Assembly (NCBI GenBank): GCA_001632435.1
Contig: KV424007.1
Location: 1 to 64,000 of the forward strand
DNA length: 64,000 nucleotides
Source: Calocera cornea HHB12733
Lineage: Eukaryota; Basidiomycota; Dacrymycetes; Dacrymycetales; Dacrymycetaceae
Reading direction: 5' to 3'
The position numbers were made by a program, and so were the translations under genes. The notes under the pieces were generated by a model, which saw only the letters and a list, made by a program, of their open reading frames with translations, was not told where the DNA came from and searched no databases. Below are positions 32,482 to 44,348 of this stretch, in pieces; the first letter of the stretch is position 1; each line of letters begins with the position of its first letter.

Positions 32482-33902
32482 ATGACGTTCTGGGCTACCG
32501 TGGCTATCGCGTCTCTTGCGTCGACCGTCGCTGCCTCGCCCCTTGTCTCCCACCTCGATGCGGGCTCGCTCTTCGGCCGCACCTCCTGCGGGACGAGCAC
32601 GCCCCTCTCGTGCCACAACACTACGAAGCAGACCAACCTGTGCTGCTTCGAGTCTCCGGGAGTGAGTGATCCCCTACGGTCATGAAGTGAAGAAATGCTG
32701 AGGGATCTAATCTGTGTAGGGCTCGATCCTGCAGACTCAGTTCTGGGACACGAGTCCGAGCACTGGGCCCAGCAACTCCTGGACGATCCATGGTCTCTGG
32801 CCCGACCAGTATGCCTTCTCTTCTACTACCATAATTGATCCTAATGACCATCCGCAGCTGTGACAACTCCTTCTCCGAGAACTGCGACCCTTCGCGCGAC
32901 TACTCGAGCATCACCAATGTAAGGTCGTGCACCCCAACCGCCGCAGCTGTGACTCACGATCTACCAGATCCTGCAGAACGCCGGTGCGACGGATATTCTG
33001 TCGTACATGCAGACATACTGGAAGAACGACCCTGATGACGGCTCGGACGAGGAGTTCTGGGAGCACGAGTGGAGTACGCATGGCACGTGCTACTCCACTC
33101 TTCAGCCTTCGTGCATCTCCGGCGGTGTTCAGGGACAGGATGTGAGCCAACTGCACGCCGGCTGATTGGCTTGCGCGCTGATGCGATGAAGGCCGTGTAC
33201 TTCTTTACCCGCGTCGTGAACACGTTCAAGACGCTGAACACATACAACTTCCTCTCCTCCGAGGGCATTGCCCCTTCGAGCAGCACGACACATACGCTCT
33301 CCTCCCTCCAATCTGCGCTCAAGTCCGCATACGGCTTCACCCCGGCGCTGACGTGCGATGGCTCCGACCTGAACCAGATCTCCTACTACTTCAATCTCCA
33401 GGGGAGCCTGATCGACGGCACGCTCGTCCCATACAACGCGCCGTCCGGGTCGTCCGACTGCCCGAGCAGCGGGATCAAGTACCTCCCCAAGTCCGGCTCC
33501 GGCGGCGGATCGCCAACGAGCACGGGCGGGGGATCGATCCCGACGGGCGGGAGCGGGAGCCTGCCGAGCAAAGGCACGATTCAGAGCTCGACGGGGACGG
33601 GGTGCCTGCTGTCGTTGGCTACGTGGAGCACGCAGACATGTGCGACGTTCACGTACTCTGGCTCTGCGAGCGGGTTCACGATGACGAGCAGCAAGGGCGA
33701 GTGCGGCGTGCTGTCGGGGGCGCTGACGTGCGGGAGCGGCGTCAGCTCGAGCACGTTCACGGCTGTCACCAGCGGCGGGCAGCTCCTCCTCGCCTACCAA
33801 GGAAGTACTTCCTTCAGCGCCAATGCTGTACCGAGCGGGGAGACGCAGGAGACGGTTTTCACGGGCACTTCGCACTCGCAGAAGCTTAGCTTTGTCCTCT
33901 GA
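32482..33902 (+). CDS. Secreted ribonuclease T2 with C-terminal extension, copy 2
   Basis: Exons 32482-32661, 32720-32808, 32858-32918, 32968-33141 and 33192-33902 give 404 residues. Signal peptide: MTFWATVAIASLASTVAA. Active-site blocks [10 protein letters not shown] (His84) and FWEHEWSTHGTC (Glu144, His148). After the catalytic core (ending near KYLPKSG, residue ~270) comes a Gly/Ser/Thr linker and a ~100-residue domain with four or more cysteines and many Ser/Thr, as known for longer basidiomycete RNase T2 enzymes; its role is unclear, perhaps binding to a surface or polymer. The acceptor of the last intron is AAG. This copy is in tandem with copy 1 and in the same direction, and its codons look more GC-biased. 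Confidence 0.93.
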
Positions 33903-34414
33903 GCACTGTGATTTTCTAGCCTTTGACGATGTCATTGATGATTGATGATTGTATGAATGAATGTGAACATCGGCCGCTGTCTATATCAGGGACGTGCGTC
34001 ATCCGTGCCTGAGTGCTCATTCGATGGTCAGCCCGGTTCACGATGCCACAGTAGCATGACGAACGGACATTCACGGACATTAACGGGCGTTACCACAAGA
34101 GAAATAACTGTAAGACGCTTTCTATTGGTTTCCTTGCTACGAGCTATGCTACAGGGTTTGCAGGGATACAGTGTGTCTACTGGCTGCCCCCGCTAGACAT
34201 CTATCTTTCTATAGAGCAGGGTGTTTGGACAGCAAGTAGCAGGAAAACGTGTGCATGGAACGTGGGGAATGGTGGATGACAAGCATCCGAATCATAGTGC
34301 TGTTGAACATGTTGCGAGAGAGGTAAGAGAGTGGAATATAGAGCATGGAACGAGAACCTAGAAAGACCGCGGGCGAGAGATGAGCATTGACGGACATCGA
34401 CCGGCGCCAGCGGG
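33903..34414. other. Convergent intergenic region
   Basis: Between the 3' ends of RNase T2 copy 2 (+) and the DUF89 gene (-). No gene seen. Confidence 0.5.
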
Positions 34415-36177
34415 CTACTCGAAGGCAAATCGGCTGTGCGACTGGAAGCGGACCTTCTCGCCAGGGCGGCCGTCGGAAAGGAGGACGACAGCGTACTTGC
34501 CGCTGATCTTCCAGCCGTCCTCATCCCGGTTGAGACGGTCGGCGACCTCCTCGGGAATGCCAACGACGACGTCGCTCTTGATGGTCCTGATAGAGCAGAC
34601 AGGAGGTGCACCAGGAAGAGATGCCATGGGTCCGATAGCCATGTCGAAAGGTGTGGAAGGAGGAGCTTCGCAGTCGTAAGTGAGCTTGCGGTGGTTCAGA
34701 TCACCCTTGAAGATGACAAGATCCGATCGTGACAGGTGGAGGAAGACGTCCGGCGCCTCCGTCGCAAGATCCCACTAGAGATTCCCGTCAGCATCCAGCT
34801 CATACTCTCGCAGGTGTGCCACTCACGTATGTGTAACCAGTGCACCAGAAAGGATGCTGTTCGTAGATCCACTTGCCCTCGCGCTCGTACTGTTTCCACC
34901 TCTCTCCCAGAGCACGCAGGGAGTCCATCTGCGCATCGCTAGCCTCAGGGAAGAGTTGGCCGTAGACCATGGTGTTCAGAAGCCAGTCCCAATCCTTGCG
35001 GGTGACGTCACTGACGAACCAGGCGAAGCGCTTTCCGTGGAAACGGATCGTCTTAGCCAGTCCAGACTGGATAAGCCAATCGGCGTAGACGCAGTCGCAG
35101 TACAGCTCGAAACCGGCGTTATCGAGAACAAAGTCGATGCGGCCGTCGGACTTTTGCGAGATACGCTTGACTGTCTCCCACAAGCGCGGGATATCGTTGC
35201 CAAGGATATTCTTTTCGGTAGCCGCCAGATGGTCGCCACCAGTGGATTGCAGCTTTTGGATATCCTCCTCGGTCATCTTGTAACTTCGTCAGGTACTGGA
35301 TAGCGCGCATATATACAGGTTACTCACGTTGATGAGGAGGGAGAGATCCGTCGAGTTGCCCCACAGGCAGACCTGGGTAAGCTCATGGAACATGAGACGG
35401 ACAGCTTCCTGCTGCTGGCTGGCGGAGAGGCCATCGACCTGCTTCCAAGGCTTGGAAAAGCGCATCGAGAGCTCGAACACAGCCTTGGAGGAGCGAGAGA
35501 AGGTATCGCACTATTAGAGAGGCGAGAGTCAGGTGCCGTTCACGTGACTATGGAGCGCATTTATCTACCTTTTGGCGGAAGAAGACATCGTAGTCCTTCC
35601 AGTACTTGCTGACGCTGAAGCACTCGTGCAGGCGACGGTACTTGTACGCCTCGGCGAAGAGCCAGGGCGCGTTCATGAAGTTCCTGCCCTGGAAGAACTG
35701 GGCGATCTCCTTGTTCCAGAGAGGGATGTCGCCCTCGCCGTCGTCAACGATCGGCCTGAGCTTGGTATTGCCCGTAAGGTCCACCATGAGGTCCTGCATC
35801 CGCGCGATGGACTCGACGAGATCGGTGATGCGGTCCTCGTCGCTCTGCTCATTGAGGGTGCGGACGACGTCGTCGATCGCCTTGCCGAGGATGGTGGGCA
35901 GACGGTGGCCCATCGTCGCGTGCGCGAAGGAGTACTCATGGTACCCGCGGTATGCGGGCCAGGGCGGGTTGTTGGGGTCGATGCGCGAGGGTGTCCTCGG
36001 CCCCTTGTGCTGAGCGTGGGGCTGCCTTGGGGGTAGCTCGCCGAGGGACAGGACGGTCTGCTTGGGCGGACGGGCCGGCGCGGGAGGCGTAGGCGCGGTC
36101 TTGACGACCTGGGGCGCGGCCGCCTGGACGCCGTTAGTGCCGTTGTTCGTCATGGACGTGTTGGGGACGGGTGCCAT
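34415..36177 (-). CDS. DUF89 / ARMT1-family metal-dependent phosphatase
   Basis: Damage-control phosphatase family that removes phosphate from reactive sugar phosphates; the human member ARMT1 was also described as a carboxyl methyltransferase. Exons 36177-35569, 35510-35328, 35276-34827 and 34774-34415 give 533 residues. Family motifs: WPAYRGYHEYSFAHATMG, RIDFVLDNAGFELYCD (Asp316, Asn317 metal/active site), LLNTMVYGQ and FKGDLNHRKL (Asp439). The third exon begins ATGACC after an AAG acceptor, supported by phase and by continuity into TEEDIQKLQ. The first ~60 residues are low complexity. Upstream in-frame ATGs exist, up to ~36.57 kb, but that sequence is not protein-like, so I chose 36177. 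Cytosolic. Confidence 0.93.
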
Positions 36178-37873
36178 AGGGTGTCTGTGTGGTATCGGGA
36201 CGCGATGAAAGGCAAGTGTATGCGCGATGGATGCACGGCACGCGATCAAGAGCGTGTATGCAAGGCTGGGAGGGGATGGTGAACGTAAGAGGGCAAGAGA
36301 CGCGGGTAGCTCAGCTGGCACGTCTTGGTGTGTTGGTGCCATTTTAAAGCATGGGTAACGGGGCGATGGATCGCCGATCGGCATCACGGGCGGCACAGCG
36401 AAGAACGGGGGACCCGTCTCAGTTTGGGCAACCCCATCACGTCGCACCGCATCTGAGTCGATCCCTGCTGAACCCTGGCTGGGATATTCACGCTCACGCC
36501 CTGCTTCCCCCGCGCATACGTAGGAGTCAGCGCGCATATACAGCGGAGGTCGCAGGCGCGCAGAATGCAATAATTGCCGGGTGCTGCATACTATACGCGG
36601 TGCGTCATAGGTCGCAAGTTGAGCTGCCCGTTGCCGTTATCGGCGCGTCCGTTCGCCCGCGCAGTATCCCTGGTTCCCCAATTAGTCAACACAGCAGACA
36701 GATCAAAAGATTCCAGTCTCGCCACCACACACCCACTAGTTCCTCTATCCCGCCGCCCACCTATGATGGCATTGCGCGCTCGACCGATCAGTTCCCCTCG
36801 GGGAAGATGCACGAGCGCGGGCTTCGGGAACCGCTGACAGCGCGGCGTCATCAGCACCGGGCTTCGGCACTCACGGTTCGAAATAGCAGATACGCGCTGC
36901 CCCAGGGCGCCGCCGGCATCCCGCCCATCGCCCCTCCCAGACCCAAACGCGCGCCACCGTGGCAGGTCCTGCGGCCGGCTGCCCCCGCCAGCGTACAGTA
37001 TACGCTATCGGCAGCAAGCGAGCTTCAAACAAGGGTTCAATCGTCCGTGTTGCCAAGCTGGCGCCGCAGTCCCGGTCGCCCCCAGCGCCCTGGTTGCAGC
37101 CTTATCATGAGTCCCAGCTACGCCCACTCCATACCAGCAAATTGAGTTCCAGCTTTCAGACCTGACCAGACCAGACGGCAAGGATTTCTCACACACCAGT
37201 GGACGCGCCATCCCGTGGGAGATGAGACGAAAACTTACAGACAAGCTTCGTATGACATCACATCCCGCGGGATCAATCTCAGCCATCTGCCCGATTCCGC
37301 CCGGTTTCCCGTTGCATGGGAGATTGCCTCATCGTGCCGTGTTCCTGGGCCGACATGCCTTGAATGCCCCATATGGGCGCATTTTGCTGGGAGGGACGGC
37401 CTCACAAACGTGTTGTTGTTGTTATCGCCTTTCTTTATCTCCCCTCTGTCATTGTCAACAGCACAACCGAAGAATACAAGTATATACGCGAATGTACAAC
37501 CCCGAAGAAACTGATATACCCCGAGCTTTCCCCCAAACGTCACTTGATCGTCATAAAGAAGCACAACATCTGTCCGCACACCAAATACCGCAAGATTTCC
37601 GCGTTTCACCGGCGAAGAAGTCATACCAATTCATGAAGGGCATGCGTGGAATGACGGCGGTGTGACTTCTCCGTCCCCTAATTAAGGGTTCAAGACAATC
37701 TCCCACGCTGCCCTCCAATTCAGTAGTGCTCTCCGCCCAATGATGACTACGGCCGTGAACGTTGAGCGGCGCACCCCGCTCAGTGTCGTACTGTCTTCCT
37801 AGCGCACGGCATGGCGTAATGTGCAGACCCATCCTGCATGTATTCGGCGGGCCGTACCTCGCATGACTTCCTT
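36178..37873. other. Gene-free region
   Basis: About 1.7 kb between the DUF89 gene start and the 3' end of the aldehyde dehydrogenase gene. No spliced gene, tRNA or repeat recognised. Confidence 0.5.
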
Positions 37874-40168
37874 CTAAGCGCGTGTCGCCTTAAGGAGCCT
37901 CCACCAGCCGGCAAAGGACTCCGTCCATGTCTCACCCCAGACACCCTCCGCAAGGCCCGCTACGAAATCCCAGCTGCTGACAAGGCTGCGGACAGGGTAG
38001 TCGACCGCGCGGGGTATAGGAGTGCGGATCCATGAGAAGAAGCGATCCTGGACAACGGCTTTCGGGTCGCACATGGCTTGTAATCCTTCGGGTCCCGAGA
38101 ACCGTCCGAAGCCGCTGGACTTCACACCGCCGAAAGGAAGATCTTGGTTCAGCTACGAAGAACCATTAGCATGTGCACCGGGATTGTCACTCAGTATTGA
38201 CTTACGTAGAATACCCCAAAGTCGTTCACGGCAACCATGCCACACCTCAGCGCTCGGACGACCTTCTCGCACTCGCGTCTATCGTTGCCGAACACGCTTG
38301 CGCCCAACCCGTACTTGCTGCCGTTCGCAAGCCGAGCAGCCTCCTCCCAATCTCCCTCGTATCGCATCACAACCATGATGGGGCCGAACACTTCCTGCCG
38401 AGCGATGTCCATCTCCTCTGTAACACCGGCGATCATTGTCGGTTCGAACCACGCCCCACCGGGAGCGTAAGGGTGCGATACAATGTTGCCGCCGGTCAGA
38501 ACGGCAGCACCTTGTTCACGTGCTCGCGCAACGATGACCGCCATGCGTTCGGCGTGCTCGCGCGATATCAGGGAACCGACGTCGACAGTGGACACCCATC
38601 CCTCAGGGGTCGAGTTGAGCACACTTCCCATCCGCAGCTTCTTCACCCTTTCAAGCATAGTGTCGACAAACTGGTCGTATATGCTTTCGTGGACAATGAA
38701 TCGTTCGATGCCGATACAATTTTGGCCCATGGATTGGCTGGCGATTGATCAGCAGACAAGACAGTGACGTGGCCAACAAACTTACAAGACTCCACGCATC
38801 CAGTGCGAACCGAACGCCTTGAGGTCTGCGCTTGGCAGCAGAATAGCTACATCCTTCCCTGCGGAATATTGAGCTGTCGCCGCTGAGTCAAGCTTTCAAC
38901 AAGGATGCACACCTCCAAGCTCGAGCGTAACGGGCGTCAAGTTCTCCGCCGCCGCGATCAGCACCTTCCTGCCAACTTCCTCACTCCCAATGAAGGTGAT
39001 GTGCTTGATGATCGGACTCCTGGTCAGCGCTTCCACGCTTTCGGGGTACGCCAAGACGAGTTGGACAACATCCGGGTCGTGACCGCATGCTGCTAGGCAA
39101 GCACGAACAGCGCCTATCGTCCACGCCGAGGACCAGGCTACTTGCTCGCTTGCCTTCAGGACGATGGCGTCGCCAGCGAAGAGAGCGGCGATGATTGGAC
39201 CCAGTGCGTTGTGTATAGCTGGGATCATAATCAGTTGGGGTGCTTCTGACGAAGGAGATGCGCGCACGATAGTTCCAAGATACAACAGCCGCGACAACGC
39301 CCTTCGGCTCATAATATACCTATATTCAGGTGAGCATATGCGGCTCGTCTCAGATGTGCCGACAACATACATGAGACTTCTTGTGCAACAGCAAGATGGG
39401 GTTACGTCTGCTCCTTGGTTGCAGCTCCTTCTCGCCATGCTTGATCAACCACTCCAGCTTCGCGCAAGTGGTTAAAATCTCCCCGAAGGCAGCATCGATC
39501 ACTACAATCGTAGATCAGGTACCGCTCCCAGTCTCAGAGGGACTCGGGCTCACTCGTCTTTCCAGTATCCCGACATGCCACCCTCGCGATTGCCTCGCTA
39601 TTCTCCAGGACCCATGCCATCAAGCTCCGCATCACCCTCCTCCGCTGGGCGAACGTCGTCTGTGCCCATGCCGGCTGAGCTTCGCGCGCGAGGGAGATGC
39701 GCTCCGCAATTTGCAGCTGGTTGAGCGCGGGAATGGTACCGATGTGAAGGGAGGTAGAGGGATCGAAGCATGTTCTAAAGCAGGCATGTCAGGTATCGGG
39801 GGATACAGCCTACGGCGGGAGCGCATACATGTACTCCACGCCCTCTTCATGGTCCGGAGGCAGGAGCTCAGCGTTGCTGAGGTGACTTCTCAGCGTGACA
39901 TTTTGGATTGTCTCGGCCTCAAAGTTGAGGAACGATTGCTATTGGGCAGATCAGTTAGACAAACGATCGAGCATCGCATCGAGCATATAGGCACCTCGGG
40001 GGCAGGCCAGTCAAATTTGACGCTCTTTTTCTTGTTCCAGTCATACCGCTGAACGACGATGAGGATACCTGAGATGAAGAAAGCAAGCAGTGCGGCGAGC
40101 AGTGCTGACGGAGATGCTGACGTCGACGCCGGGTACATGTCACCTTCTGACGAGGACGCTAAAGCCAT
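37874..40168 (-). CDS. Membrane-anchored aldehyde dehydrogenase, Msc7 type
   Basis: Oxidises an aldehyde to its acid with NAD(P)+. Nine exons keep phase: 40168-39995, 39938-39829, 39774-39554, 39501-39371, 39319-39268, 39218-38913, 38858-38786, 38737-38206 and 38152-37874, giving 625 residues. Residues ~22-42 form a membrane segment (LLAALLAFFISGILIVVQRY), so it is probably on an ER-type membrane. ALDH blocks: WNYPIHNALGPIIAALF, HITFIGSEEVGRK, LTPVTLELGG (general base Glu329), SMGQNCIGIERF (nucleophile Cys363), EVFGPIMVV, DFGVFYLNQDLPFGG. The long N-terminal part before the ALDH fold and the C-terminal helical part after LPFGG are typical of fungal Msc7 and not of soluble ALDHs. Divergent from the SDR gene. 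Confidence 0.94.
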
Positions 40169-40918
40169 GTTTGCCTGGAGAGACACACCGCGACCAGACG
40201 CCGACCAGACGCGGTGGCACGCGTTTGGTGTTGACAGAAGACCCTGGCCGAAGGCTTTGGAATGTAGCGTGCACGCGGCCTCCTGGGATGCTTTGACTCC
40301 GTCCCGTCACCCCTTCCTACGCACCATACTGGCTACAAATGGCTATCTTTCTTGCTGACCTCAGGCTGGCAACAGATTACCCTTTGCAGGATGTGCTGGA
40401 GATTTCCCACGCCTGTCATGGTCTGTATGACTTACTCTGTGTGCGCCAAAGAGTAGTGGCGGAAGACCGATCTGGCTTGGTCAGCTTCATGCACCGCTCG
40501 TTCCTACAAAGTCATTTCCTACGACGGACGGCTATCCCGAGACATAGCCCTGTTAGATCCTGATAGACGCCATCCGTTCCTGCTCTGGATTCTCCGATTA
40601 CGGTGGTTACGCACGGAGTGAGGCATAGATTGAGAGAATGGCTTATGTCCGACACCCCCATCGGCTTTGACCAGCGTCGGCATAGTGAGGCTCGGCTCGG
40701 CCCAATCTCAGGCATTTCTCGGCGTTGGACTCCCGGGTCAGCCATCGGCAGTGCCCCCCTGCTGCGGCAATCCCAACCCTGGCATTCTCTCTTCCCGACC
40801 TTGACGATGAGAATGCCAATGGATGGATGCACCGCGTATAAGAACGCGAGCTCATCGCACTTCGGCTTACAGGTCACTCCGCATTCACCTATCCTCCCTG
40901 TAACCTACCATCGCTCAG
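40169..40918. promoter_or_regulatory. Divergent promoter region (ALDH / SDR)
   Basis: 750 bp between two divergent start codons. A TATAAG box at 40837-40842 lies about 77 nt before the SDR ATG. No gene inside. The arrangement allows joint control of the two oxidoreductases. Confidence 0.5.
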
Positions 40919-42046
40919 ATGAACCGAGAAGTGACTGTTCTCGTCACCGGCGCTAACGGCTTCCTCGGAGCTGCGACTGTGTTGGAGCTGCTTGCTCGCG
41001 GGTACAGGGTCAAGGGTGTTGTCGTGCGTCCCTTATGCTCATCCATTGCGTCGGTCTACTAACGAATGAACAGCGATCCCAACACAAGGCCGACGCGTTC
41101 CTCCAACAATATCCACAGTACGCGACCAATCTCAAATTCGCGATCATACCCTCCTTTACCGACGAGAAGGCGTTACTCGCTGTGACTCTCGATGTCGACT
41201 ACATCATCCACACCGCGTCGCCCTTCTCTTTGAGCTTTGAGGACAATGTGAAGGACTGTCTCGAGCCTGCGGTGGAGGGGGCACGCGTTATCATGCGGGT
41301 TGCAGCACAGCGCCCGGCTATCCGGCATGTCGTCATCACCAGCAGTAATGCAGCTGTTAGCGACCCTACGAAGGGGTTAGCTCCGGGCGTAGTGTTCACC
41401 GAAGACGATTGGAATCCGACATCATGGGAGGAAGCAGTCGCCTCCCCCGATCCAGGATACGTCTACTGCGCGTCAAAATTATTCGCCGAGCGGGCCGCAT
41501 GGGACTTCATCCGCGACAAGAAGCCGCACTTCAGCATTACGACCTTCTGCCCTCCATGGATCTTTGGCCCGCCTATGCAACCAATTGAGAGCATGAGCAA
41601 GCTCAACGAGTCCGTCGCGTATGTCTGGGACATGCTTTCCAGCGGCGCTGATGCGATCCCACCAACAGTCTTCCCGCTGATGATCGACGTGCGGGATCTG
41701 TAAGCTCATTCCGTTCTGCTGCCGAGACAGCCATGCTCATGACGATGCTAGGGCCAACCTGCAGGTAGACGCGCTCACGAACCCAAAGGCGAAGAACCAG
41801 CGATATCTTGCGGCAGGTGATAGTGCGTGGAACGACGATATCGTATATGCGTTCAAGGAGGCTTATCCGGAATACGCATCTCGCGCCGCGAAGGGGGCGT
41901 ATCAGAAGCCAGGGCTGCACTACGAGCAGGACTGCTCCAAGGCGGAGCGTGACTTCGAGATCGAGTGGACGCCGTTGAGGAAGACGATCGTGGACATGGC
42001 AGGAGTACTGCTCGCGAACGAAAAGGAGCTGGCAGTACAGGCGTAG
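40919..42046 (+). CDS. Extended-SDR NAD(P)-dependent reductase (Gre2/DFR-like)
   Basis: Exons 40919-41023, 41074-41699 and 41752-42046 give 341 residues. The first intron has a perfect CTAAC branch site at 41058. The nucleotide-binding motif is TGANGFLGAAT near the N-terminus. The extended-SDR marks follow: DYIIHTASPF, HVVITSSNAA (catalytic Ser region ~125) and YVYCASK (Tyr166-x3-Lys170). CPPWIFGPP matches the substrate-side loop of dihydroflavonol/methylglyoxal reductase-type enzymes. Expected to reduce a carbonyl compound with NADPH in the cytosol; substrate unknown. Its 3' end is 71 bp from that of the galactonate-dehydratase-like gene. Confidence 0.93.
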
Positions 42047-42117
42047 GCTAGATAGATAGACTCAATGATGACAATGTTAATTGATTTCACCTCCAATTCT
42101 ACTGTGCCGTACGCGTC

Positions 42118-43583
42118 CTACCATTCGCGGATAGCACCGTCCTCTCCGCGCCAGAAACTGCCCTCCCAGGGCTTGTGGTCCTTGGCGACCTTCCTCACCA
42201 GCTCCTCATCAATCTCCAGCCCCAGGCCAGGCCCTAGGGGTGCCTTGATCATCCCATCTTCAACCTTGAAGATGTCGGGATTCTTGACGTAGGTGAGAAG
42301 ATCCGCTCCCACGTTGTAGTGGATCTTCCACGACATTTCTTGAATAACAAACTATCCCCCATGTGAGTGGATGCTACAGAATATTGAAGAAGCGGCTTAC
42401 GTTGGGCAACGTAAGATCCATTGCGATGCTCGCAGCCAGCGCGATCGGCCCGTTGGGGCAATGCGGAGCGAAACCGACGTCGTACGTCTCGGCGAGGATG
42501 GCGATCCTCCTCGTCTCGCTGATACCGCCAGCATGGCTGACGTCAGGCTGGACGATATCCACCGCACCTTGCTCGAGGTAGGGACGGAAGTCCTGACGGG
42601 TGAAGAGCCGTTCGCCGAGGGCGATGGGGATGCCGGACTGGCGCGCGATGGCGGCAATCTCGGGAACGAAGCCAGGGAGGAGCGGCTCTTCGATGAACAG
42701 CGGATGGAGAGGCTCCAGCAGAGCCGCAAGCTGCTTCGCCATGGGACGGTGAACCTGTGGTCTCTTGTCAGGTGCATGGCACCGAATCATGAACGATTTG
42801 GGCGCACCCTGCCGTGGAAGTCCACACCCGCATCCAAACCCTGGTCCTTGACCGCCTTCAGCCTTGCTACGCTCGCCTGGAGCTTCGCAGGCGAGTCGAG
42901 CCTCGCCAAGTCCTCGGTCGCGTTCATCTTGACGGCCTTGAAACCGGCTTGCTTCTTCTCGATAGCCTGGATGGCTACGTCGTCAGGGCGGTCGCCGCCA
43001 ATCCAGCACTGTTATGCCATTAGCGTACGTCAGCCGAAATAGATATTTGCGCACGTAGACTTGCACTCGGTCGCGTACCAGGCCGCCCAGAAGACTCCAG
43101 ACCGGCACACCGAGGCGCTTGCCCTTGAGGTCCCACAGAGCGATGTCTATGCCAGCGATGGCAGACATGAGCACCTCGCCGCCGCGGTAAAAGCCCGTCC
43201 GATAAGCCGCTTGCCTAGAGAGGTGGTTAGAGGGTAAAGTAGCTGCCATGGGGATAGCACGCACCACAGATCTTCGATGTTGTCCGTCGGCCAGCCGGTA
43301 TACAAGCGGATGAGGTGGGACAACGCGCCCTCAACGGCCTCGTCATGGCTGCCCGGGTCAGCGATTGCAACGCCTATGTGCCTTTGAAACATGCATACCA
43401 TTCAAGAGTGGCTTCACCCCAGCCGACGTACCCTCCGGTGCTCTCGATGCGCACGAACATCCATCTAGGCGGCACGCGAAAGTACTCGATCTTCTTGATG
43501 CGGTCCGAGCAGGGCGAAAAGAGCGCCTCGCTGACGAAGTCGCGTTCTCCAAACTTGTGCGAAACTTGGTCGCGTTTCTGCAT
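42118..43583 (-). CDS. Enolase-superfamily sugar-acid dehydratase, galactonate dehydratase-like
   Basis: Removes water from a sugar acid to give a 2-keto-3-deoxy acid; DgoD-like by motif. Exons 43583-43399, 43348-43265, 43214-43055, 43008-42808, 42754-42401 and 42351-42118 give 405 residues. Key residues: Asp206 and His208 in VDFHGRVHRP, Glu232 in LFIEEP, Glu258 in ALGERLF (three metal ligands), [10 protein letters not shown], and His308 in APHCPNG. The N-terminal capping domain shows [27 protein letters not shown] and [20 protein letters not shown]. The first ~27 residues before RIKKIEYF are not family-like, so the true start may differ. With the adjacent ALDH and reductase it may serve galactonate or uronate breakdown; that is inference. 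Confidence 0.92.
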
Positions 43584-43994
43584 GGTCGTTCAGGTCAATA
43601 TGCGCCTACCACTGAGAGAGCCAGGGCGGGCAAGGGAATGGCCAATGCCATGCGCCAGGTGGACCGCATCATGTGTGATGCCGGTCGGAGCGAGGTCCGA
43701 GTGCCGCTTAGGGTTGCCTCGGCCCGGACCCTCGGCCTAATGTCATCCCATCGGATCACCAAAATGTGCATATTGTTTGCTATTCCGTTCAGAGGGAATG
43801 TTGTATCTTAGAAAGGCACAGATTGTAGCAATTGTAATGCATTTCACAACTACTACAGTTACACTTCAGAAAGTTGATATAGTTGCCCTCAGAATGCAAC
43901 CTCCGCATATTTTGGCAGCATGTGATTCTACAAACAATAAATTAGCTTTGGAACTCCAAGGGGGGAAAAAGCAAAGTCATTACCTTAGCACCCT
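43584..43994. other. Transition into an AT-rich island
   Basis: GC content drops by eye from about 43,780 onward. The first part is the promoter of the dehydratase gene; the rest has no gene. Confidence 0.45.
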
Positions 43995-44348
43995 TTAGGT
44001 CGGCTCCGAAGCATTGGCAGCCAACACTGCTTTAGTGGGAAGAGTGGATAAGGGCTTGTTGTATGCCGGATAGGTGCCGGGAGGAGCCTAAGCATGTTGT
44101 GGTCAATATTGCCCTTAGCATAGTTGACATTGGCATTAGTACTTACATTATTGCCAACAAACTTTGCATTCTTTGGTACCGGCTTCTTGAACTTTGCCGG
44201 AATGGATGACTTGCCTACTTTGTTGGACAATCCCCAGGCACCATTGACCTTGTTGGCACCTGGAATCTATGCAGATGGAGTTAGTATAGGTGTAATTCAT
44301 ACCAAAGAAGAAGAAGAATACCTTGAAAGGGCCGGACATGTTTGCCAT
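43995..44348 (-). CDS. Hidden small basic protein, three exons, unknown
   Basis: Exons 44348-44322, 44266-44147 and 44087-43995 splice in phase to 79 residues. The first intron (55 nt) has GTATTC..CATAG with CTAAC before the acceptor; the second (59 nt) has GTAAGT..CTTAG. The product begins MANMSGPFKIPGANKVNG, is rich in Lys, Pro, Asn and Gly (KSSIPAKFKKPVPKNAKF), and ends ALAANASEPT-like (LAANASEPT, then TAA). No signal peptide, membrane segment or known domain. Its codons favour A/T far more than the neighbouring genes, so it and its AT-rich surroundings may be of recent or foreign origin, or part of a mobile element. Reality rests on two good introns and an even protein composition. Confidence 0.5.

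Noticed and set aside
36351..37145. 264-codon plus-strand frame upstream of the DUF89 gene
   Set aside because: No domain or sensible composition, no splice partners, and it lies in a promoter region.
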